A stretch of DNA of 64,000 bases from Lysinibacillus sp. BPa_S21 (lineage in GTDB: Bacteria; Bacillota; Bacilli; Bacillales_A; Planococcaceae): contig NZ_JALIRS010000016.1 in assembly GCF_023337795.1 (NCBI RefSeq), forward strand, positions 1-64,000, written 5' to 3'. The notes beneath the pieces were generated by a model. The model searched no databases. It was given only the letters and a program-made list of their open reading frames with translations, and was not told where the DNA came from. This document shows, one piece after another, positions 55,694 to 64,000 of this stretch. Positions within the stretch are counted from its first letter, which is position 1, and every line of letters starts with the position of its first letter. Both the position numbers and the translations under genes were made by a program.

Positions 55694-55725
55694 AGCAAAA
55701 TCGCAGGTTAAAAATTAATTAGCAT

Positions 55726-55761
55726 ACAAAAAGGTACTGCAATTGGCGGTACCTTTTTGTA
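55726..55761 (-). terminator. Terminator of the DUF2268 gene
   Basis: ACAAAAAGGTAC pairs perfectly with GTACCTTTTTGT. T runs on both strands; it is downstream of the minus-strand gene and may also serve the deaminase gene. Confidence 0.85.
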
Positions 55762-55819
55762 CAACTTAGTTTGATATTTCGTGAATCGAAAATGAAGTTA
55801 ACTTCAAACTTGAAAATAA

Positions 55820-56728
55820 TCAATCGAAAAATTTAGAGACTCTAATTATTTCTTCAGTAGGAGTCAGTGTCGCTTCGGCAATACTCTTGTTACTGTTGAC
55901 TAAGTATTGCTTAATCAAGTGGTAACCAATAGTATAACCTGCATTCGCTGATAAACCAACTGGACTGTACCCTCGTTTCTTAGCAACATCATCACCAAAC
56001 ATATATGCTGATACTTCTCCAAAACCTTTAGCCATCCGTCCTTCTTTTATCACTTCGATCGAGTACTCCATCTCTTCTTTATCAAAATCTGCAATCCAAG
56101 GTCCTATCAACTCTTTCCCATACATCTCTTCAGCAAAACATTCGGCTAAACCTTCCAATACTATATATTCTTCTACAGTCACATCACCGTGATTAAATGG
56201 TTCAAATGTAAAACGAACATTATGATTAAACTCGTGAGCTAAAGCTGATTTTAATCGTTTCTTATTAAAGTCATTTGGAACAATCATTAGCATAATATAT
56301 CCTGGTATACCACCAAAACCTGAATACCCTTTATTTACTTTCATTTCTTGACTATCTTCATCCCCTAAAAGAATATTTACGTAGATTTCTTCTAGTGGAA
56401 TAGAATAACCTCTCTTTTCAAATTCATCAATTCCTTTTGAGATCACTTCCTGATATTCTTCAAAAATCCCAGACTCTATAAGTTCTGGCAAATTATCCTT
56501 AACTTGTTGAATAGATTTTCTGGGAGTCCAAATCCCTAACATCTCTGATGCCATAACAATATCGTATCCATTAGATTGCGTTGCTTTTAACGGTACATTT
56601 AGATAATCCCACATTGTTTTCATTGGTTGCATCAATTCATATCGGAATGAATTCTCATTACCATTCCCTAAAAAACACTTATCATAGAAATCTAAGCTAT
56701 TGATTAAGTTGATTTTTAATTTTTCCAC
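55820..56728 (-). CDS. DUF2268 putative zinc protease
   Basis: 302 residues. The metalloprotease motif is ALAHEFNHNVRF (HExxH), with a downstream GLAECFAEEMYG that could give the third ligand. No signal peptide, so cytosolic. Related Bacillus proteins (YjaZ) carry the same domain; the substrate is unknown. The start is GTG, 5 bases after GGAGGAG. It is the only gene inside a segment bounded by 28-bp inverted repeats. Confidence 0.85.
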   Translation of the reverse strand: MEKLKINLINSLDFYDKCFLGNGNENSFRYELMQPMKTMWDYLNVPLKATQSNGYDIVMASEMLGIWTPRKSIQQVKDNLPELIESGIFEEYQEVISKGIDEFEKRGYSIPLEEIYVNILLGDEDSQEMKVNKGYSGFGGIPGYIMLMIVPNDFNKKRLKSALAHEFNHNVRFTFEPFNHGDVTVEEYIVLEGLAECFAEEMYGKELIGPWIADFDKEEMEYSIEVIKEGRMAKGFGEVSAYMFGDDVAKKRGYSPVGLSANAGYTIGYHLIKQYLVNSNKSIAEATLTPTEEIIRVSKFFD

Positions 56729-57043
56729 ATTATCTCCTCCATATCTAATAGCTTAATCCTTTACGCAACGTCAATGTAAAGCTTTTAATGCTTTATATTG
56801 ATCTCTATTTTTAAATGATAAAACAAACATCTTCTTAAACTAACTCGCCCCGTTGAATAACACATTAACTAATTCGAGCTGAAAAAAATTATGTATTCAC
56901 ATCGTTATAGAACTTTCTATATGTAACTTTATTAATGCGATTTGATATACCAATTCGTATAAAAATTGTTAAAAGCCGCTCTATACAAAAAAAGGATATC
57001 AAATCATTGCGATTTCATATCCTGTTTATAGTGTTTTTTAGAG

Positions 57044-57090
57044 TTTTGTACTTGAAAACAGAACCCGTTACAAACACGGTCTTTTTTTAT
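57044..57090 (+). repeat. Right inverted repeat of a 1.4-kb segment
   Basis: Reverse-complement partner of 55649-55693, starting TTTTGTACTTGAAAACAGAA. It ends just before the stop of the MFS gene and carries the T run that could terminate that gene's neighbours. Confidence 0.7.
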
Positions 57091-57091
57091 T

Positions 57092-58317
57092 TTAAATAAT
57101 GTTTTGTTTTAACGGTACTTTATGTGGGATAGCCCATAAAATCATAAGTATTAGACAAGTTGTCGATGCGAGCCAGAACAGATTGTAAAGTCCGATTTGT
57201 TGTTCCAGACAATATCCTGCAATGGGTCCAAGAGCTGCTCCTAAATCAAGGATGATGGTATAAGTCGTCATTAATAATAAACGGTTTGTCATTTTTGAGG
57301 CATAATCAGTTGCAACACCATCCAGAACGGTGGTAATGACTGATGCCACTAAAAGATGAACCAGAAGGATAGGGAACCAAAGGACTAGCTTTAATGACAA
57401 TGGTATCAAGAGTAAAAAGATGGCTGCACTTACTAAGCAAAGGACCAATACCATGTTTTTTTGTTTAGCACGGTCGAATATGTCCCCAATTTTCGGTGTT
57501 AAAAAAGGTGTTATTCCCCACCGTAAAGCCTGCATACCACCTGAAAGGGTTGCTGCACCTACTATAAATCCAAACAAATGAATGTGGTTCGTAAATTTCT
57601 CCTCTATAATATGACTCAAAGTGGCTGTTAACATGCCGTCCAAAAGCATGCTTAAAAGAAATGCAGTAACAAGGATTTTTAGAAACATTTTGTTTTGTAA
57701 TGGTTTCAACCATGTAAACCGAGTTTGTGTTAGTGGTTTATTGTCATGTTCCATTTGGAGTGTTTTCGGTAAGTATTTAAAAACCAACGGAATGCTCAAA
57801 AAGACCATGCTACCCAAGATCAAAGCAATTAACTTAATCCCAAAAAGGTCGGCTAAAAATCCTCCTAACAGCATCCCAAATAAACTTCCGAGACGATACA
57901 GACCATTATATGTTCCCATCAAGTTACCACGATTAGAATTCGTCGAGTATTGAAGCACCAATAAGTATCCACCTAATTTAAAAAGCGACCACGATAGCCC
58001 CCATATAGCACGCATTAGAATCCATATTGGATATTCTTTAATAAAACCATAACTTAACGTAGTCAATCCACTTAATAGCACGGCAAATAAAATTAAATTA
58101 CGAAAACTAATTTTCTTATAGATATACCCAATTAGCGGATTTAACGGTAGCCTAACAAACCGATTAATAGATAAAATAATACCTACCTGCACCAAAGATG
58201 TTAATCCAACTGACCTCCAGTGTGTCGGCAACACAATATAGAGCATGGAATCGCCCGCTAGGCAAATGGCTGTGATCAGTGCGATGGCAATAATAGATTG
58301 TTATGTTTGTGACTCAT
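57092..58317 (-). pseudogene. MFS transporter with N-terminal frameshift
   Basis: The reading from 58246 downward encodes about ten membrane helices of a major-facilitator protein (384 residues; MRAIWGLSWSLFKLGGYLLV, ...GNLMGTYNGLYRLGSLFG). It lacks helix 1. Helix 1 (IIAIALITAICLAGDSMLYI) is present upstream in the same frame but has no start; the start MSHKHN behind AGGGGG at 58317 is one base out of frame. Adding one A near 58298 (AACAATC to AACAAATC) restores MSHKHNKSIIAIA. So this is either a recent mutation or a sequence error. Substrate unknown. Confidence 0.75.
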
Positions 58318-59206
58318 GTACGACCCCCTAGAGAAAACCAGTCACTGCTGTTAGACTGGTTTATATGTAACTGAAACTTAGTGCATTTTATCACGAACAA
58401 TGTATTTATAGGATACTTTTTTGTCGACCATAAATGAATGCCTCCAAGTTGTTGAAAATGCTAATAAAGAGACTGAAAAAGGAATTTATTTTTACAATAA
58501 ATATTCGATTACATAAAAAGATGGGTTTTAGAATTACAGTATGTATCCGAGTTTAAAATGTACCCTTTGTAAAGGACATAAAAAAAGAAAGTGCCTTTTG
58601 ATTAGAGCTGTGAGAGCAATCGAGATAAGCAACGGTACGTGTTAATGAATCTCGATGCGTCTCATGGGCTTTTTATTAAACTCAGTTGGGCAAATAAAAA
58701 GTAGTTTTTGCCTATCGTCTGGTGGTACTTTTAAAATAAGCTTTATCACGATTAATGGTAAAGGGAAAATTGCTCTAGGAACGAACTTGCTCAGAATGAA
58801 GGATGGTCTTTTCGTTATAAAAACTTTTCAACTCAAAGGTATTTTACGAACTATTCGAATTGAACTTCAATATAATATTCGTGTTTAATACATGAATGTG
58901 CGATTTCTCCATCGGCTGAATCCATCATTAATCTCCCAAAACACGAACATTATAATATATATGCTGAACTTATGATGGTCTAGTCGGGATTAATACCAAA
59001 GATGAGGGCCATATTAAAACAAATTTAAAAGATCGTTCTTGGTGATCACGTTTAAATAGGGTGAATAGCCATGATCCGTTAAAAAGGTTAAGTAGAGGTT
59101 TTTTAAAACCAATAAGAAATAGTTGTTGATGGATAAGATCAAACACAGTTGGATAAAATATTTGTGAACTAAAAAGTTCAGATTTCAAGGATTGGGAGGA
59201 TTAAAT
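58318..59206 (+). other. Long gap without a supported gene
   Basis: A hairpin AACCAGTC/GACTGGTT at 58338-58362 lies upstream of the MFS gene. A 77-codon frame at 58655-58888 has no ribosome binding site or family resemblance. Otherwise nothing recognised. Confidence 0.5.
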
Positions 59207-59548
59207 ATGTCATCTGAAATGGGAGAAATACATCGTACTGGTCAAGACATTAACGACGGAATAGTGCATTTTGGTGGGCAAGCTGAGAGTGTTTTTAGTT
59301 CATTGGCAGAACAAGGTCGACTTTCAATACAAAAGAAAGCAGACGCATTAGCTGCACAGTATCTTGAAAGTAATCCTAATCCAGACTATTATGATTGTGT
59401 TGAAATGGTAGCAGAGGGAGTTTTAACAGCAGGGAACGAAATAAAGGATAGCAGTGGTTCTTGGGGAGACTCAGTGGATGCAGCACTTGGTGCAGGTGTT
59501 GCCATTCCAGCAGCAAAAATAGCTTGTAAAAGAATATCGATGTCTTAA
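59207..59548 (+). CDS. Small hypothetical protein, 113 residues
   Basis: MSSEMGEIHRTGQDINDGIV... ending in an Ala/Gly-rich hydrophobic stretch (AALGAGVAIPAAKIA) and a basic tail. GGGAGG 7 bases before the ATG at 59207 gives good support for translation. The acidic helical start and hydrophobic end might suit a secreted or toxin-associated small partner, but I recognise no family. Confidence 0.6.
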   Translation: MSSEMGEIHRTGQDINDGIVHFGGQAESVFSSLAEQGRLSIQKKADALAAQYLESNPNPDYYDCVEMVAEGVLTAGNEIKDSSGSWGDSVDAALGAGVAIPAAKIACKRISMS

Positions 59549-60018
59549 CATTCATTTTTGAAAAGCGTAGGCGTAAAAAGCTTATGCTTTTTGATATTTA
59601 TTGATTTCTTTTATCCTCTCCTCAATAAGTAATTTTAGTTGTCAGGACATGTCTGCAAGTTCTTGACTATTTACAAAGAATTATTCGTTCTAACTATCGT
59701 TTAATCTAGATTCTCCTTAAGACCAAGAAAATATTCAACTTAACAATTAATTGGACTTCCAACTGTCAGACAAAAATTTAATCTAATTGGGTCAATCCTT
59801 ATTATACTCGCCGAAAGTTGTAGTCATTGTTGGATTTCAGCTTCGTACAGGTTAAATCCTCTTCGAACAAAGGACCCCCGAGTTAAACACCCTCGTTAAG
59901 ATTGGCAATTAAGTCTCTGGAATAACTGGTGACTTAAATGTGTGTAAACGAAGAAAAAAGCCACCTCCAAATGAAAAGATGACTTAGACTTTATTAATTT
60001 TTTGGGAATATATTATTA
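59549..60018 (+). other. Gap without a supported gene
   Basis: AAAAGC/GCTTTTT hairpin near 59561-59595 may terminate the preceding gene. The rest shows no gene or clear element. Confidence 0.4.
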
Positions 60019-60294
60019 TTACTTAATATGTGAGCTAATTAAAATAAGTGTAATTCCCGTAAATAGACAGATGATTCTCGTCACAGGAACTTTATCAGCT
60101 AGTCCAAATAATGCAATTGCTGTCGTTACGATTAAAACTGTTGGGCCAACCAAAGCGAGCATTGTATTAATATAGAATGCTTTTTCTAAATTATTTAACT
60201 TTAGCATCAACAATCCAGCACTTACTTCTATACTTCCAGACAATACACGTAAAATAACCATAGCAAGAACCGATTTTTCAATAATTGTCATCAT
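60019..60294 (-). CDS. yqhV: YqhV-family membrane protein (DUF2619)
   Basis: 91 residues, three membrane helices: VLAMVILRVLSGSIEVSAGL, NTMLALVGPTVLIVTTAIAL and ICLFTGITLILISSHIK. The LSGSIE, LNNLEKAFYIN and LVGPTVLI stretches match what I recall of Bacillus YqhV, a protein of unknown function whose gene lies by sporulation genes in B. subtilis. Here it is alone. The ribosome binding site is weak; the second ATG (60291) is an alternative. Confidence 0.8.
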   Translation of the reverse strand: MMTIIEKSVLAMVILRVLSGSIEVSAGLLMLKLNNLEKAFYINTMLALVGPTVLIVTTAIALFGLADKVPVTRIICLFTGITLILISSHIK

Positions 60295-61064
60295 CCAATC
60301 TTTATAGATAATTTTCTCTTATATTATAATTCCATCATTAGGATAATTATAGAATTCTATTTTAATGAAATATTTAAATCAATATATGTATGATACGTAT
60401 TAAATATTCTTGTTTATATGATGCTTCATAGTATTAAGTTAATAAGTGAAATTCTAGTCAAATAGTTCAAAGTTATAATTAGAAACAGTTTTATAAATCC
60501 ATTAAATATCTCAATTGAACCAAAAAATGATTATTTATCCTTGAAATTTCTTCCTTAACAATTCGCATATCGCTCGTTACATTAGTAAACACGGTTGGTT
60601 CAATGAAGATGCTTTATGACTTTTATTTAGGAAAACAGATTCTGTTGGGTACACTTGATCTGATCTTAAAGAAGCTTTATAGGATGCTAGAAGCGGCTTT
60701 AAGTGGGGATGAAGGGGCAATATCCGTTCTTTTTATCTTTTCCATGATGAACTTAGCTGGTTGTTTTCAGATAGCAAAAGCATTCTTAAACTACAATCTA
60801 AAAAGGATTTTAGAAAATGCAAACAAATCGGAGTTAATGGTAGGAGATTATTCGTATTATTAGCTAAACGACTTATAGATATAACAGGAACAACATTAGT
60901 ATTAATGGGAAAAGAAAATAACAGTATGATTAATCCCTTAACCATTGGAGGAAGATGGGATTTTAATAATTAACTAAAATTAAACTATTTGAGTTTGATT
61001 TTTTTACATAACGAACGGTGCAGCATTCCTGTTTGAAGAATGTTTGAGGTATTGAAAGAAAAAA
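60295..61064 (+). other. Gap with degenerate coding-like frames
   Basis: Two overlapping frames (60603-60863 and 60761-60973) look like pieces of one broken gene: HGWFNEDAL upstream and RRLFVLLAKRLIDITGTTLV downstream are in one frame, with interruptions between. No family named; no intact gene. Confidence 0.45.
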
Positions 61065-61350
61065 AGTCCTCTAGTATGATGCTTTAGTATCAACAACCAT
61101 TGACCCATCATCAAACGAGGAGGACTCTTTTATTCATTCGAAACGGAATAAAAAATTAATCAAGTTACTGAAATTACACTCGTTGTAGGTAAGGATATTG
61201 CCAAGCGTATTCATTACCGCTAATTCGTCATAATGAAGAGTTCAAACAGCTTCATAAATACTACACAACGCGACAACATTAATCTTTTAAGGAGGAAGCA
61301 GTCAATTGTGATACTCTGTGGTAAATTTCTGAGGTATTACATGTGGTGCC
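61065..61350 (+). mobile_element. IS110-family relic with internal deletion
   Basis: KINQVTEITLVVGKDIAKRI (about 61155-61220) is the start of an IS110 transposase (normally ...VGIDIAK). It is followed almost at once by HNEEFKQLHKYYTTRQHNLL and RRKQSIVILCGKFLR (61225-61335), its C-terminal end, so roughly 300 codons between are deleted. Further frameshifts are present. A GAGGAGGA-type ribosome binding site and flanking AGTCCTC/GAGGACT hairpin upstream match IS110 leaders. Dead element. Confidence 0.8.
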
Positions 61351-61437
61351 TCACTTTTTAGAAAAAGTCTGCACTAACATTCACCCAATGTATACATATT
61401 AACCGTGTATATAAAACCTGTAATGGTAATAAGTTTA

Positions 61438-63033
61438 TTATTCAAAAGCGTTATCATCCATTAAACGTTTTGCAATGGTATATCCAATTAAGTATGCAGA
61501 TGCAGACGTGTTACCATCTACTGTAAAAGGAATGATTTGTGCATCAGCGACCATTAAATTATTGACGCCATGTACATTGCCATACCGATCTACAACTCCA
61601 CCTTTATCAATAGGGGCCATACGAAGTGAGCTTTGTTGATGGTGATTATGATCAAAATTTTCTTTAATAAAGGTTTCAAGTTCATCATCATTATCAATGG
61701 TTTTTAACGTTGGATTTACAAGCTGATAGTTTGGGTCGATTTTTGAAAGTTTTTCCGCAATGCCTTTAATATAAACTCTGTAAATAGCCTTTATTGCTTC
61801 TAGGTCATATTCATTATCTAAGAAACCTTCATCCGCCAGGACAATTTTTAAGGGGTCGTTATTTTGTATTTTAATGGATCCTTGACTTTTGGGTTGTAAA
61901 AATAAAATAGCAATATTTAAACTTTCTTCTGAAACAATCCCAATGAGTTGAACTCCTCGGTGGGGATTGATACTGTTATTAAGTGGATTTGGTAAGAAGG
62001 CACCTCCTGTATAAAGGGAAAATGGATCGTTTTGAAGCTGAGGGATATCTTTTGGATTCACACTAAATGTAGCAGTGTTTAAGGTATGATTAGTCAAATG
62101 TTCCCCTACATTTGGATTGTTAAAAATAACGGGGATACCGGCCTTATGTAGGTCATTTGAAGGTCCGATTCCTGATAACATTAATAGTTGCGCACTGTTT
62201 ATACCCGCTGAAATAATTACTTTTTTACGGGCAAAAGCTTGAACCTTTTTACCTTCCTGTAGATATTCAATACCTATTGCTGTTTTCTCCCTAAATAAAA
62301 TACGAAGTCCGGTTGACTTATAAACAACCCTTAACTTACGTCCATTCACCCCGTATCCACCAGGAGTCATAATGTCTGAAGATAAAAATGCGGTAGAAGA
62401 GCTTTCACGTTCTCCATTCATCTTTTGAAATAGTTGCCATTGAGTAAAAGGACCAATAGGGGTTTTTGGGTTATTATAGTCAAGAATTTGTTTATAACCT
62501 GTTGCTTGTTCGATCGCTGAAACTAATTTTTTCGTTATAATTGGTGGATTTTTAGGGGCTTGCCTGATATTTAAACGACCATTGAAGCCATGAAATTCAG
62601 GATTACTTGTTTCTCCATGAAAATTTTCTAACTGTTTAAAGCTACGATTTGCTCGTTCGGGGGACCATAAGTTACCTAAAAGACGTTCCCATTCTTTTAA
62701 AACAGCTGGTGTAGGTCTGACATACTGTTCACCATTTATTGAAGACCCGCCCCCAGAAAGCCGCCCCGTAGTCCATTCAAATGTTCTGTCATCTACTTCA
62801 GGTTGGGGTACTCCTTCACCTTGCCAAAAATATTCTGCGAAAAATTGCTCTTCTAGTTCAGGAGCGAATCTAGAATCTCGAATTGGTTTATCTCTATCAT
62901 TGTTTTCTCCTGCCTCTAGGACTAAGACTGAGGTTTTTTTATCGTCTGTTAGTGTTTTAGCTATAACTGCTCCAGCTGGTCCCGTCCCGACAACAATAAA
63001 ATCAAATATATTGTTTGAATGTTTAGAATCCAC
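61438..63033 (-). CDS. GMC-family FAD-dependent oxidoreductase
   Basis: 531 residues. FAD-binding GTGPAGAVIAKTL near the N-terminus with VLVLEAGEN; GMC signature region TTGRLSGGGSSINGEQYVRP (20 residues) and ISAGINSAQLLMLSGIGPS (second signature). The C-terminal substrate/FAD domain ends DGNTSASAYLIGYTIAKRL. It oxidises an alcohol or sugar, using oxygen or another acceptor; the substrate cannot be told. The start is GTG behind AAAAGGAG. It is divergent from the DUF1259 gene. Confidence 0.92.
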   Translation of the reverse strand: MDSKHSNNIFDFIVVGTGPAGAVIAKTLTDDKKTSVLVLEAGENNDRDKPIRDSRFAPELEEQFFAEYFWQGEGVPQPEVDDRTFEWTTGRLSGGGSSINGEQYVRPTPAVLKEWERLLGNLWSPERANRSFKQLENFHGETSNPEFHGFNGRLNIRQAPKNPPIITKKLVSAIEQATGYKQILDYNNPKTPIGPFTQWQLFQKMNGERESSSTAFLSSDIMTPGGYGVNGRKLRVVYKSTGLRILFREKTAIGIEYLQEGKKVQAFARKKVIISAGINSAQLLMLSGIGPSNDLHKAGIPVIFNNPNVGEHLTNHTLNTATFSVNPKDIPQLQNDPFSLYTGGAFLPNPLNNSINPHRGVQLIGIVSEESLNIAILFLQPKSQGSIKIQNNDPLKIVLADEGFLDNEYDLEAIKAIYRVYIKGIAEKLSKIDPNYQLVNPTLKTIDNDDELETFIKENFDHNHHQQSSLRMAPIDKGGVVDRYGNVHGVNNLMVADAQIIPFTVDGNTSASAYLIGYTIAKRLMDDNAFE

Positions 63034-63251
63034 TTCACTATCTCCTTTTCTATTTTTATTTATCTTATGTAAATTGGTGTGGAAGAAGTAGGTAAAGTAA
63101 TCATACTATTAAAGTTAAAAAGGGTTTGGCAGAGGGTTTGGGAATAGATAGAAAAAATTTTAGAATAAAAGGCGCTTGACGGTATAATTCCCAGTCACAT
63201 TCCGCACTTGAGAATATATTATTACTAGAAAATAAAAAGGAGGTGAATAGA

Positions 63252-63704
63252 TTGGAGCATGATAATCATTCCCAGGAACAAAATCAGTCAGAAAAATTAA
63301 GCAGTTGCGTAGGTGCAATAAAATGTCAACAACTTGCTAATATCATCGGTGGGGAAGTTATTACTTCAACACCTGTTTGTGTTGTACAGCGCCTTCGCGA
63401 TATTAAAGCTACCATTCTTGGACGAACTACTCGATCCCCTCTAGCACTTCCGTTTGCCCTTTCTTTTGAAGGTATTTTGGCTAAAACACTAAACCTCGGC
63501 GAATCTGTTGTACTTCAGGAGGAAATTAATCCATTTATGAAAGAGCTTCAAAAGAGAGGACTTATTGTTACAGCAGTGCATAATCATTGGCTATTTGATA
63601 TTCCTAGATTAATGTACATGCATTGGGAGAATGTTGGGGATCCAACAGATTTTGCAAGAAGAAGTTTTAATGCTGCAGTTGCAGCAGGTTTATTCAAAAA
63701 GTAA
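63252..63704 (+). CDS. DUF1259 domain protein (LppY/LpqO-like)
   Basis: 150 residues covering one DUF1259 domain: CQQLANIIGGE, TPVCVVQRLRDIK, ...VLQEEINPFMKELQKRGLIV, and the conserved TAVHNHWLFDIPRLMYMHWE with closely spaced histidines suggesting a metal site. No signal peptide, unlike mycobacterial LppY. TTG at 63252 is chosen: AAGGAGG is 8 bases upstream of it, but runs into the GTG at 63243. Confidence 0.85.
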   Translation: MEHDNHSQEQNQSEKLSSCVGAIKCQQLANIIGGEVITSTPVCVVQRLRDIKATILGRTTRSPLALPFALSFEGILAKTLNLGESVVLQEEINPFMKELQKRGLIVTAVHNHWLFDIPRLMYMHWENVGDPTDFARRSFNAAVAAGLFKK

Positions 63705-63798
63705 AAAGAGATAATATCTTTATCTTAAACATGGATGAAGGTAGTAACGATATATAAACAACGAGGCTCAGTATGTTCCTGTTATTCTCAACATGTTT

Positions 63799-63828
63799 AA
63801 GAGGCTACTAACTTGGTAGCCTCTTTTC
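63799..63828 (+). terminator. Terminator of the DUF1259 gene
   Basis: AAGAGGCTAC pairs perfectly with GTAGCCTCTT over a 7-base loop, followed by TT. Confidence 0.88.
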
Positions 63829-64000
63829 AAGTGAGTAGTGAATATCATGCTTCCTATATTGGCGAAATGAATCAATATCAAAGGAAAACATGTTATTTGG
63901 TACAAGCTTTTCTTCGTAACAATCGTAACAATACCGTAATATCTTTCTTCTTTAAAACTACTCCGTTAGTTGAATAGCAACAATCTTTGAAAAACAACCT
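63829..64000 (+). other. Window end, nothing recognised
   Basis: No gene start, hairpin or repeat stands out in the final stretch. Confidence 0.4.

Noticed and set aside
58655..58888. 77-codon open frame
   Set aside because: No ribosome binding site and no recognisable pattern; looks like chance in AT-rich DNA.
60603..60863. 86-codon open frame as an intact gene
   Set aside because: Protein-like pieces lie in different frames and no ribosome binding site precedes it; treated as degenerate sequence.
1..64000. tRNA or rRNA genes
   Set aside because: No cloverleaf-like GGTTCRANNCC arms or ribosomal RNA stretches were recognised on reading; a dedicated scan was not possible here.

Overview
The window reads as one AT-rich contig of a spore-forming Gram-positive bacterium, most likely from the Lysinibacillus/Solibacillus part of the Bacillales. 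The grounds are strong purine-rich ribosome binding sites, frequent TTG and GTG starts, a T-box, a cobalamin riboswitch and an adenine riboswitch, a YjcZ-type spore peptide, a type 3 prolyl-tRNA synthetase, SLH-anchored NlpC/P60 enzymes and YqhV. The genus is an inference. The first 21 bases are sequencing adapter, so the window starts at a contig end. No rRNA, tRNA or CRISPR array was recognised.

Layout. 0.1-4.5 kb: a spermidine operon (metK, an Orn/Lys/Arg decarboxylase, speD, speE) behind a structured leader of unrecognised class. 4.5-9.1 kb: a C45-type hydrolase, then the minus-strand trio transglutaminase / alpha-E / ATP-grasp. 9.2-15.6 kb: a tyrosine recombinase, a DinB protein, a 55-residue peptide with an internal duplication, a lipoprotein, an ECF sigma/anti-sigma pair, and two paralogous tiny genes with near-identical promoter-operators. 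15.9-20.6 kb: a PAS-GGDEF-EAL protein, a GIY-YIG protein, and T-box-controlled proS. 20.6-27.3 kb: a low-density accessory zone of immunity-type proteins (beta-propeller-like, TPR-SMI1-Imm51, WGR) mixed with decayed genes. 27.3-33.9 kb: an NTR-like surface protein, an ArsR/SRPBCC operon under a double dyad, a rearranged UvrA-like ATPase, a Dph6-like PP-loop protein and a YjcZ peptide. 34-38 kb: a secreted protein, two broken genes (VOC, nucleotidyltransferase), a histidine phosphatase and a methyltransferase-like protein. 37.7-43.2 kb: a cobalamin-riboswitch-controlled NikABCDE-type importer, probably for cobalt or nickel. 43.2-48.3 kb: an NlpC/P60-SLH protein, a DUF2089 operon, repeats and a secreted 553-residue protein. 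48.5-55.6 kb: a CDF efflux protein, a three-gene ABC exporter, an MBL-fold protein and an adenine-riboswitch-controlled adenosine deaminase. 55.6-64 kb: an inverted-repeat-bounded DUF2268 protease gene, a frameshifted MFS gene, an IS110 relic, a GMC oxidoreductase and a DUF1259 protein.

Best candidates for something new: the metK leader RNA; the duplicated tiny genes at 15.0-15.5 kb with matched operators about three helical turns apart; the UvrA-like protein whose modules are rearranged; the decaying immunity locus; and a dispersed short repeat family, one copy of which sits at the break point of a damaged VOC gene.
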